A DNA stretch of 17,076 bases from JBCCZC01 sp039188505 (GTDB taxonomy: Bacteria > Pseudomonadota > Gammaproteobacteria > Xanthomonadales > SZUA-38): NCBI GenBank assembly GCA_039188505.1, contig JBCCZC010000072.1:1-17076 (forward strand), in the 5' to 3' direction. Below the pieces are notes generated by a model. That model was not told the origin of the DNA. It did not search any database and saw only the letters and a program-made list of their open reading frames with translations. The translations under genes and the position numbers were made by a program. How positions within the stretch are numbered: the stretch's first letter is position 1; every line of letters starts with the position of its first letter. This document shows, piece by piece, positions 7,400 through 13,766 of the stretch.

Positions 7400-7950
7400 T
7401 CAGACCAACGCCCGGATTAACCATGTCACGAACCCCCTCCCCGAAACCCTGTTGGATTGCCGGCGTTGCCGGTCTCGCGCTCCTGCTCGCCCAGGGTGTC
7501 GGTAGCGCGCGCACGGCAGATCGCGATCTCCCGGCCGACATCGACGCCGGCGCCATGTCGCGCGTTGCCGGGTTGACGGAGCTCTCGAAGGGCGTCGTGC
7601 TGCGGCAGGGCACGCTAGAGGTGCGGTCGGAGGATGCCGTCGTCAGCACCGACGACGCAGGCCAGATCACCGACGTCCAGCTGACCGGCTCCCCCGCGAT
7701 CTGGCGGGAGCAGATGGACGACGGCGCCCAGCTCGATGCCGAGGCGAAGCAGATCGACTACGACTTCAAGACGGAGCAGGTGGTGCTCACGGGCGACGTG
7801 ATCATCAATCACGGCACCGACCAGATCACCGGCGAACAGATCCGCTATGACCTGCGGACCAGCCGCCTCGACGCGGGCAGCTCGGAAACCGGGCGCATCC
7901 GGATGCGGATCACGCCAACTTCCCGCGACGGGGACGACGACGGCCAGTGA
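7396..7950 (+). CDS. lptA: Periplasmic LPS-binding protein LptA
   Basis: LptA forms the periplasmic bridge of the LPS transport machine between LptC and LptD. The 184-residue precursor has a signal peptide whose hydrophobic core is IAGVAGLALLLAQGVGSA. It is followed by an OstA-like beta-jellyroll with characteristic turns: SKGVVLRQGTLEVRSEDAVV, LDAEAKQIDYDFKTEQVVLTGDVII and QITGEQIRYDLRTSRLDAGS. The first ATG, 7396, forms an ATGA overlap with lptC and is chosen for that reason; ATG 7423 would give a more compact signal peptide (MSRTPSPKPC...) and cannot be excluded. The acidic C-terminal tail (RDGDDDGQ) is typical of proteins from this kind of locus. The TGA overlaps the lptB GTG. Confidence 0.93.
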   Translation: MIRPTPGLTMSRTPSPKPCWIAGVAGLALLLAQGVGSARTADRDLPADIDAGAMSRVAGLTELSKGVVLRQGTLEVRSEDAVVSTDDAGQITDVQLTGSPAIWREQMDDGAQLDAEAKQIDYDFKTEQVVLTGDVIINHGTDQITGEQIRYDLRTSRLDAGSSETGRIRMRITPTSRDGDDDGQ

Positions 7951-8690
7951 CGGCCGCGCAGCCTCACGCGATCCTGGAGGCGGTCGAGCTCGGCAAGAGC
8001 TACAAGGGCCGCAAGGTGATCGTCGACGTCTCGCTCGGCGTCGAGCAGGGCGAGACCGTCGGCCTTCTCGGCCCGAACGGCGCCGGCAAGACGACGTGCT
8101 TCTACATGATGGTGGGCCTGATTCGCTGCGACGCCGGCGCCATCAAGGTCGACGGGCAGGACATCACCCAGATGCCGATGAATCGTCGGGCGGGCCTGGG
8201 CATCGGTTACCTCCCGCAGGAGCCGTCGATCTTTCGGCGGCTGACCGTTCGCGAGAACGTGCTCGGCGTGCTGGAGCTGCGGCGAGATCTCAAACGCCAG
8301 GAGCGCGAGAACGAACTCGAGACCCTACTCGAGGACCTCCAGGTATCGCACCTTGCCGACCAGGCGGGCATCACGCTGTCCGGCGGAGAGCGCCGCCGCG
8401 TCGAGATTGCCCGCGCGCTGGCGGCCAATCCCCGCTTCATCCTCCTCGACGAGCCCTTCGCCGGCGTGGACCCCATCTCCGTGGTCGAGATCCAGCGGAT
8501 CGTCCGTCACCTGAAGGCGCGCAACATCGGCGTCCTCGTGACGGACCACAACGTCCGTGAAACGCTCGGGATCTGCGATCGTGCCTGCATCCTCAACGAG
8601 GGCCGAGTGCTGGCATCGGGTTCTCCGATGGATATCCTCGCCAACGATCAGGTCCGCGAGGTCTATCTTGGCAAGGACTTTCGCCTGTAG
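7947..8690 (+). CDS. lptB: LPS export ABC transporter ATP-binding protein LptB
   Basis: LptB is the cytosolic ATPase that powers LPS extraction from the inner membrane together with LptF and LptG, which are not in this window. All ABC motifs are seen in the 247 residues. Walker A is GPNGAGKTT (42-50), the Q-loop lies in YLPQEPSIFRRLTV, and the signature is LSGGERRR (144-151). Walker B is FILLDEP with Glu169, followed by the D-loop FAGVDP. The switch histidine is His201 in LVTDHNVRETL. The sequence DHNVRETLGICDRACILNEG is very typical of LptB. The start is GTG in a GTGA overlap with lptA. It is the last member of the coupled kdsD-lptB series; a 114-nt gap to rpoN follows. Confidence 0.97.
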   Translation: MTAAQPHAILEAVELGKSYKGRKVIVDVSLGVEQGETVGLLGPNGAGKTTCFYMMVGLIRCDAGAIKVDGQDITQMPMNRRAGLGIGYLPQEPSIFRRLTVRENVLGVLELRRDLKRQERENELETLLEDLQVSHLADQAGITLSGGERRRVEIARALAANPRFILLDEPFAGVDPISVVEIQRIVRHLKARNIGVLVTDHNVRETLGICDRACILNEGRVLASGSPMDILANDQVREVYLGKDFRL

Positions 8691-8698
8691 CGACAGGA

Positions 8699-8711
8699 AG
8701 TCCGCCGGACT
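8699..8711. repeat. Short palindrome in the lptB-rpoN gap
   Basis: AGTCCG-C-CGGACT is a perfect 13-bp palindrome with a single central base, beginning nine bases after the lptB stop. It could be an operator, or a small hairpin (AGTCC stem, GCC loop). There is no T-run after it, so it is a poor terminator. It lies about 24 bp upstream of the sigma-54 -24 element, which makes a regulator site possible, though activator sites for sigma-54 are usually further away. Confidence 0.4.
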
Positions 8712-8734
8712 CGCTCGAACCTGCTCCCCGGCGG

Positions 8735-8749
8735 TGGCACGAATCCTGC
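8735..8749 (+). promoter_or_regulatory. Putative sigma-54 promoter upstream of rpoN
   Basis: The sequence TGGCACG-AATC-CTGC followed by T matches the sigma-54 consensus TGGCACG-N4-TTGC(A/T) at every defined position except one (C for T in TTGC). The invariant GG (8736-8737) and GC (8748-8749) are separated by exactly ten bases, as the family strictly requires. The predicted transcription start is near 8761, giving a leader of about 44 nt before the rpoN ATG at 8805. It lies in the only sizeable non-coding gap between lptB and rpoN. No activator binding site is identified. Confidence 0.62.
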
Positions 8750-8804
8750 TGGATGGATACCATTTCGGGATGCGAACCGACGCGCCAGCGCCAGCACCGC
8801 GACG

Positions 8805-10229
8805 ATGAAGGCCAGCCTTCAGCTGCGCTTCTCCCAGCAGCTCACAATGACGCCGCAGCTCCAGCAGGCGATCAAGCTGCTGCAGCTCTCGTCCCAGGAG
8901 CTCGAGGCCCAGATCATCGAGGCCCTGGAGACCAATCCGCTCCTCGAGCAGGTCGAGCCGGAGCCCGACGAGGCGGATACCGCGCCACCGGAAGAGCAGC
9001 GCACGGACGAGGAAATGGCGGCAGCCGCCGAGACCGAAGCGCTGGCCGTCGAACCGACGGAGTGGAGCCAGTACGACGAGCCGGGGGGAACGCGCACGGC
9101 GGCGAGCGGAGACGGTGGCGAGTACCCCGAACTCGCGGAGGGTCCGGACGACCTGGTTGATCATCTCCTCTGGCAGCTCAACCTCTGCACGCTGTCAGCC
9201 GAGGACCGGGCCATCGGTGTCGCGATCATCCAGTCGATCGACGAGCACGGCTACCTCGAAGGCACCAGCGAGGATGTCGTCCAGTGCCTCGCTCCGGAGA
9301 TCGAGGTCGAGCTCGATGAGGTGGAGGCAATCCGGCACCGGATCCAGCGCTTCGATCCCGTCGGCGTCGCTTCGCTCGACCTGACCGACTGCCTCCGGGT
9401 GCAGCTCGATGCCCTACCCGAGGACACGCCGGCACGCGCGGTCGCCCTGCGGATCGTGGCGGAGGGCCTCGAGGTCCTGGCGCGCCAGGATCTGGATGGC
9501 CTGCAGCGACGCGTGGGCACGGACCGCGATACGCTGCTGGCGGCCATCGAACTCGTGCGCTCCCTCGATCCAAGGCCGGGCCGGCAGGTTGCGGGCGCGG
9601 ATACGGAATACGTCCGGCCGGACGTCACTGTCGAGCGCCGCGGCGACAGTTGGCAGGTCCGCCTGCACGTCAATCTCCGGCCGCAGCTGGGCATCAACAG
9701 CTTCTACGCCGGCATGATTGGCAGCGCCGGGCGCCAGGACGCCGATTACCTCCGTGGCCAGCTCCAGGAAGCCCGCTGGCTGCTCAAGAGTCTCGAAACG
9801 CGCAACGAGACGATCCTCAAGGTGGCCACCGCCATCGTCGCCCATCAGCAGGACTTCTTCGACGAGGGTCCGGAGGCGATGAAGCCGCTGGTCCTCCGCG
9901 AGATCGCCGCCTCAATCGACATGCACGAGTCGACCGTCTCACGCGTGACGCGAGGCAAGTACATGGCGACCCCACGGGGCATCTTCGAGTTCAAGTATTT
10001 CTTCTCGAGCCACGTCGGTACCGCCGATGGTGGCGAGTGTTCGGCGACCGCGATCCAGGCGATGATCCGCAAGCTCATCGATGAGGAACCGCCGCGCAAA
10101 CCGTTGAGTGACGCCAAGATTGCAGCCATACTTAACGACAAGGGAATCGACGTCGCGAGGCGTACCGTGGCGAAATACCGGGAAGGCATGAACATCGCCT
10201 CCTCATCCAAGCGCAAGCGCCTGTTCTGA
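8805..10229 (+). CDS. rpoN: RNA polymerase sigma-54 factor RpoN
   Basis: RpoN is the alternative sigma factor that directs RNA polymerase to -24/-12 promoters and needs an ATP-hydrolysing activator. The 474-residue protein has the Gln-rich activator-interacting region I (LQLRFSQQLTMTPQLQQAIKLLQLSSQEL). An acidic, variable region II follows at about 50-110, then the core-binding region. The helix-turn-helix lies near 365-386 (REIAASIDMHESTVSRVTRG). The diagnostic RpoN box ARRTVAKYRE is at 451-460, close to the C-terminus. The ATG 8805 aligns with the family start; no good Shine-Dalgarno is seen upstream. It is preceded by a candidate sigma-54 promoter and followed by hpf and ptsN as in E. coli, so the downstream genes may share its transcript. 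Confidence 0.98.
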   Translation: MKASLQLRFSQQLTMTPQLQQAIKLLQLSSQELEAQIIEALETNPLLEQVEPEPDEADTAPPEEQRTDEEMAAAAETEALAVEPTEWSQYDEPGGTRTAASGDGGEYPELAEGPDDLVDHLLWQLNLCTLSAEDRAIGVAIIQSIDEHGYLEGTSEDVVQCLAPEIEVELDEVEAIRHRIQRFDPVGVASLDLTDCLRVQLDALPEDTPARAVALRIVAEGLEVLARQDLDGLQRRVGTDRDTLLAAIELVRSLDPRPGRQVAGADTEYVRPDVTVERRGDSWQVRLHVNLRPQLGINSFYAGMIGSAGRQDADYLRGQLQEARWLLKSLETRNETILKVATAIVAHQQDFFDEGPEAMKPLVLREIAASIDMHESTVSRVTRGKYMATPRGIFEFKYFFSSHVGTADGGECSATAIQAMIRKLIDEEPPRKPLSDAKIAAILNDKGIDVARRTVAKYREGMNIASSSKRKRLF

Positions 10230-10432
10230 CGATCGAATTCGAGCGAACGCGAGCAGAGAACTCCGTGATCAATCGCAGCGCCCAACGCACGCAAGCACCA
10301 GACCGCGTGCTCTCCGCATCCCAATCCAGAATCATCATGGCGGGCGGCTGCTCGCCGGATGCTCATCGGGTGTGCGTCGGCCAGCCGGGACTGTCTGGCG
10401 ACGGCCTCACCCCTCACGACGGGAGATAGACC
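10230..10432. other. rpoN-hpf intergenic gap
   Basis: These 203 bases hold no gene that I can support and no clear terminator. A strong Shine-Dalgarno GGGAG (10421-10425) sits seven bases before the hpf ATG. The gap is long enough for a separate hpf promoter, but I find no convincing -35/-10 or GG-N10-GC element on the plus strand. Confidence 0.5.
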
Positions 10433-10756
10433 ATGCATATCAACGTGACGGGCAAGAACATCGACCTGACCGCTCCCCTCCGTTCCTACGTGGAGTCGAA
10501 GTTCGATCGGATCACGCGCCACTTCGACAACCTCATCGACGTCAATGTCGTCCTCGAGGTCGAGAAGCAGACCCAGCACGTCGAAGCAACGGTCTCCGCC
10601 GCCGGCAAGGCAATCCATGCCGATGCCAAGGACCTCGATATGTATGCGGCGATCGACGCCATGATCGACAAGCTTGATCGGCAGGTCCTCAAGCACAAGG
10701 AAAAGCTCCGCTCCCACGACCACCAGCCGCTCGGCCGGTCGATGGCCGCCGAGTAA
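10433..10756 (+). CDS. hpf: Ribosome hibernation promoting factor, short form
   Basis: HPF binds the 30S subunit near the decoding site and, with RMF in gammaproteobacteria, stabilises inactive 100S ribosome dimers in stationary phase. The 107-residue protein shows the short-HPF/RaiA beta-alpha-beta-beta-beta-alpha pattern. It reads MHINVTGKNIDLTAPLRSYVESKFDRITRHFDN, then HVEATVSAAGKAIHADAKDLDMYAAIDAMIDKLDRQVLKHKEKLR. Length fits the short form; there is no long-form C-terminal dimerisation domain. GGGAG seven bases upstream of the ATG supports this start. The position between rpoN and ptsN is the canonical one. Confidence 0.96.
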   Translation: MHINVTGKNIDLTAPLRSYVESKFDRITRHFDNLIDVNVVLEVEKQTQHVEATVSAAGKAIHADAKDLDMYAAIDAMIDKLDRQVLKHKEKLRSHDHQPLGRSMAAE

Positions 10757-10795
10757 GCTCCGAAAACCTCAGCAATCGGGCCACGGAATCGCGGC

Positions 10796-11263
10796 ATGCA
10801 CGTTATCGATCTTCTTACGGTTGAACGCATCGCCGTCGACGCCGTGGCCCGCAGCAAGAAGCGGGCCCTCGAGCTGGCCAGCGAGATGCTGTGCCGCGAA
10901 CAGCCTGAGCTGAAGTCACGCGACGTCTACGCAAGCCTCTGCGCCCGCGAGCGCCTCGGAAGTACCGGATTCGGTCGCGGCGTCGCCCTACCCCACGGGC
11001 GTCTCGAGGGCACACGCGCGGTGTCCGGAGCGTTCATCCGCCTCCGCGACCCGGTGGACTTCGAGGCGATGGACCGGTCGGACGTCGACCTGATCTTCGC
11101 GCTGATCGTCCCCGTCGACTGCGAAGAACGCCATCTCGAGCTGTTGAGCCAGCTCGCCAGCCTGTTCAACGACGGGGCCAGGCGCGAGAAGCTCCGCCAC
11201 GCCGGAGACGCGCTCGACGTCATGCGCCTCCTGGAGGGATGGCAAACGACCGTGACCAGCTGA
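10796..11263 (+). CDS. ptsN: Nitrogen-regulatory PTS protein EIIA-Ntr
   Basis: PtsN is the regulatory EIIA of the nitrogen PTS. It carries no sugar and acts through its phosphorylation state on potassium uptake, envelope and nitrogen-related targets in studied species. The 155-residue product has the fructose/mannitol EIIA fold with the phospho-acceptor His67 in the motif GRGVALPHGRL. The block ERHLELLSQLASLFND is also typical. The gene lies between hpf and hprK. The window has ordinary HPr and EI rather than NPr and PtsP (EI-Ntr, with its GAF domain), so the donor here is likely the HPr encoded 2.2 kb downstream (inference). Confidence 0.95.
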   Translation: MHVIDLLTVERIAVDAVARSKKRALELASEMLCREQPELKSRDVYASLCARERLGSTGFGRGVALPHGRLEGTRAVSGAFIRLRDPVDFEAMDRSDVDLIFALIVPVDCEERHLELLSQLASLFNDGARREKLRHAGDALDVMRLLEGWQTTVTS

Positions 11264-11291
11264 TGGCGGGCCGCGGCGTCGGAGCAATCGC

Positions 11292-12242
11292 GTGACGTCG
11301 ATCTCCGCAGGCTCCCTGTTCAAGCGCCTTCGGGACCGGCTGCACCTGCGCTGGTCGGCCGGCGCCGCCGGCCAGAAGCGATCGCTGCAACCCGACGACA
11401 GCCCCGAACTCCGGCCGTCCCTTGCCGGCTTCCTGAATCTCGTCCACCCCAACAACATCCAGGTCCTCGGTGCCGAGGAACTCAGCTACCTCGACGCGCT
11501 CGACTCGCGCAAGCGCTGGGAGACGGTGGCGGAGATCATCGGCGACCGACCCGTCGCTGTCATCGTCGCCGACGATCTCATGGTGCCGGATGACCTCCTC
11601 GAAAGCGCAGAGGAATCCGGCACGCCCGTGTGGACCACAGACCGGCAGGGTGTCGACGTCGTGGGTCACATCCAGCACTTCCTGTCGCGGGCGCTGGCCC
11701 GTCACGAGACGGTGCACGGCGTCTTCATGGAGATCTTCAGCATCGGCGTGCTCATCACCGGCGACAGCGGCGCTGGCAAGAGCGAGCTTGCCCTCGAGCT
11801 CATCACGCGCGGTCATCGCCTCGTCGCGGATGATGCGCCCATCATGACGCTCATCGCCCCCGACGTGATCGACGGGACCTGCCCGGAAGTCCTCGAGGAC
11901 TGCCTCGAGGTCCGCGGGCTCGGCATTCTGAATATCCGCGCGATGTTCGGCGACAACGCCATCAAGGCCAACAAGTATCTCCGAATGATCGCGCACCTCG
12001 ACCTCGGCGAGATCATGGGCGATCGGGCGCGCACCCTCGATCGTCTCCACGGCGATCTGTCGGAACGCGAAATCCTCGGCCTGCGCATCCCGCAGATCAC
12101 CGTTCCCGTGGCCCCGGGCCGCAACATCGCGGTCCTCGTCGAGGCTGCGGTTCGCAATCACACCCTGAAGCTCCAGGGCTACGACGCCGCTGCGGAGTTT
12201 CTCAAGCGCCATGAAGCCCACATGGCGGACCAGCAGTCGTGA
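11292..12242 (+). CDS. hprK: HPr kinase/phosphorylase
   Basis: HprK both phosphorylates HPr on Ser46 with ATP and reverses that reaction, setting PTS-linked control. In 316 residues one sees the conserved VHGVFMEIFSIGVLITGDSGAGKSE block. It contains His142 and the Walker A loop GDSGAGKS (157-164). The HprK/P signature EVRGLGILNIRAMFG follows at about 206-220, and the C-terminal region has RNIAVLVEAAVRNHTLKLQGYDA. Start is GTG 11292 with GGAG seven bases upstream. Enteric bacteria lack this gene, while a number of other proteobacteria place it between ptsN and rapZ as here. The partner HPr gene in this window keeps Ser46, so the pair is intact. The TGA overlaps the rapZ GTG. Confidence 0.96.
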   Translation: MTSISAGSLFKRLRDRLHLRWSAGAAGQKRSLQPDDSPELRPSLAGFLNLVHPNNIQVLGAEELSYLDALDSRKRWETVAEIIGDRPVAVIVADDLMVPDDLLESAEESGTPVWTTDRQGVDVVGHIQHFLSRALARHETVHGVFMEIFSIGVLITGDSGAGKSELALELITRGHRLVADDAPIMTLIAPDVIDGTCPEVLEDCLEVRGLGILNIRAMFGDNAIKANKYLRMIAHLDLGEIMGDRARTLDRLHGDLSEREILGLRIPQITVPVAPGRNIAVLVEAAVRNHTLKLQGYDAAAEFLKRHEAHMADQQS

Positions 12243-13111
12243 CGGAACCCGGACGCAAGCCATCCCTGGTCATCGTCACCGGCCACTCGGGGTCCGGCAA
12301 GTCGGTCGCCTTGAACACGCTCGAGGATCTCGGCTACTTCTGCGTTGACAACCTCCCCGTGGGACTGGTCGAGACGACGCTGCAGCATCTCGAGGAGCGC
12401 GAAAAGCCCTTCGACAAGGTCGCCCTCGGCCTCGACGTACGCGGCGGAATTCGCGACCTCGACCGGCTCCCAGCGCTGCTGGATCGGCTGTCCGGTGAGC
12501 GGGCGCAGGCCAAGATCTTCTTCCTCACCGCAGATGATCCAACGCTGATCAAGCGCTACAGCGAAACCCGACGTCGGCACCCGCTCGACTCCGGCCACCT
12601 GGGCATCGCCCGCGCAATTGCCGAGGAACGACGCCTGCTCGAGCCGCTCCGGGCCGCCGCTGGCTTCCACTTCGACACATCGAGCCTGAGCATTCACCAG
12701 CTGCGGCGCGAGATCTGCGACGGCCTCGGCGCCGGAGACCAGCCGCTGATCCTGCTGCTTGAGTCCTTCGCCTTCAAACGTGGCGTGCCACCCGACGTCG
12801 ACATCGCCTTCGACGCCCGCTGTCTGCCGAATCCGCATTGGGAGCCAGATCTTCGTCCGCTCACGGGCCGCGAGCAGGGTGTCCAGGACTACCTCGGCTC
12901 TCAGGAGATCGTGCAGGAGTACGTTGCGGACATCTGCCGCTGGATCGATCGCTGGCTCCCGGAATACCGATCCACGCCGCGCAACTACGTCACCGTTGGC
13001 GTTGGCTGCACCGGTGGCAAGCACCGCTCCGTCTATGTCGTCGAGCGCGTAGCCGCGCATTTCTCGCCCCTCCGGGACGACGTCCTCACCTTCCATCGGG
13101 AACTGCTGTGA
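12239..13111 (+). CDS. rapZ: RNase adapter protein RapZ (P-loop ATPase, YvcJ/YhbJ family)
   Basis: RapZ in E. coli binds the small RNA GlmZ, guides RNase E to it and so controls GlmS and amino-sugar supply; homologues elsewhere are less defined. The 290-residue product has Walker A GHSGSGKS (15-22), then LEDLGYFCVDNLP and DVRGG (66-70). The family-specific C-terminal block is FAFKRGVPPDVDIAFDARCLPNPHW and GVGCTGGKHRSVYV (near 253-267), the RNA-binding half. Length is standard (about 285). The start is GTG in GTGA overlap with hprK, and the stop overlaps the next gene in the same way. Whether a GlmZ-like RNA exists in this organism cannot be judged from the window. Confidence 0.95.
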   Translation: MTEPGRKPSLVIVTGHSGSGKSVALNTLEDLGYFCVDNLPVGLVETTLQHLEEREKPFDKVALGLDVRGGIRDLDRLPALLDRLSGERAQAKIFFLTADDPTLIKRYSETRRRHPLDSGHLGIARAIAEERRLLEPLRAAAGFHFDTSSLSIHQLRREICDGLGAGDQPLILLLESFAFKRGVPPDVDIAFDARCLPNPHWEPDLRPLTGREQGVQDYLGSQEIVQEYVADICRWIDRWLPEYRSTPRNYVTVGVGCTGGKHRSVYVVERVAAHFSPLRDDVLTFHRELL

Positions 13112-13500
13112 GCGTCGGCCTGGTCCTGGTCACGCATGATGGGATCGGACGGGTGCTGCTCGCGGAGGCCGAACGGCTGCTCGGTCGCTTTACGGCCCAG
13201 GTGCGGGTACTTGGCGTCGAAACCGGCGACGATCCCGGCAGTGCCCAACAGTCGGTCGCTGCAGCTCTGCAGGAAGTCGACGCGGGCGATGGCGCCCTCC
13301 TGCTGACGGACATCTTCGGCGCAACCCCCAGCAACATCGCGCATCGCTGCGTCGGGTCCCGCGACCGCCAGGTCGTTCACGGACTGAATCTGGCGATGTT
13401 GATGCGTGCGCACAACTATGCTCACCTGCCCCTCGGTGAGCTCGTCGAAAAGATCGTCGACGGCGGCCGCCAATCCATCTTCCCGGGAGAGCCGGATTGA
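13108..13500 (+). CDS. PTS EIIA component of the mannose family (regulatory)
   Basis: This is a 130-residue cytosolic EIIA of the mannose/sorbose (PTS EIIA type 4) family. It takes phosphate from HPr-His on His10, visible in LVLVTHDGIGRVLL. The second conserved block is LLLTDIFGATPSNIA. No EIIB, EIIC or EIID gene accompanies it, so it most likely regulates rather than transports; this is inferred. The start is GTG 13108, whose TGA overlap with rapZ and the alignment of the N-terminal strand with EIIA-Man decide it. The same frame is open much further upstream through rapZ, but that part is a shadow. The stop overlaps the TTG start of ptsH. The neighbourhood hprK-rapZ-EIIA-ptsH-ptsI is known in several proteobacteria. 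Confidence 0.93.
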   Translation: MSVGLVLVTHDGIGRVLLAEAERLLGRFTAQVRVLGVETGDDPGSAQQSVAAALQEVDAGDGALLLTDIFGATPSNIAHRCVGSRDRQVVHGLNLAMLMRAHNYAHLPLGELVEKIVDGGRQSIFPGEPD

Positions 13501-13766
13501 TCGAGACCGAGATCGAAATCGTCAACCGTCTGGGCCTTCACGCTCGCGCTGCCGCCAAGCTCGTCAGCGTGGCGTCGCGGTTCGAGAGCTCGATCCAGAT
13601 CGCGCGCGCTGGGCGCACGGCCAACGCCAAGAGCATCATGGGCGTCATGATGCTGGCGGCCGCATGCGGCACGACGGTGGACTTGCAATTCGACGGTGCG
13701 GACGAGGACGAGGCTCACGCGGCGCTGCGTGAACTCATCGAGAACCGCTTCGGAGAACCCGAATGA
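13497..13766 (+). CDS. ptsH: Phosphocarrier protein HPr
   Basis: HPr relays phosphate from Enzyme I to EIIA proteins. The 89-residue protein has the active-site His15 in VNRLGLHARAAAKLV and the regulatory Ser46 in ANAKSIMGVMML, the site used by HprK. Keeping both residues shows that both types of phosphorylation are possible. The start is a rare TTG that overlaps the stop of the EIIA gene (TTGA), implying translation by re-initiation. Starting one codon later is not possible without losing the first conserved strand. The stop overlaps the ptsI ATG (ATGA). Confidence 0.96.
   Translation: MIETEIEIVNRLGLHARAAAKLVSVASRFESSIQIARAGRTANAKSIMGVMMLAAACGTTVDLQFDGADEDEAHAALRELIENRFGEPE

Noticed and set aside
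12838..13107. Upstream extension of the EIIA-Man frame to 220 codons
   Set aside because: This part lies entirely within rapZ in another frame, and the EIIA family begins with the strand encoded from GTG 13108.
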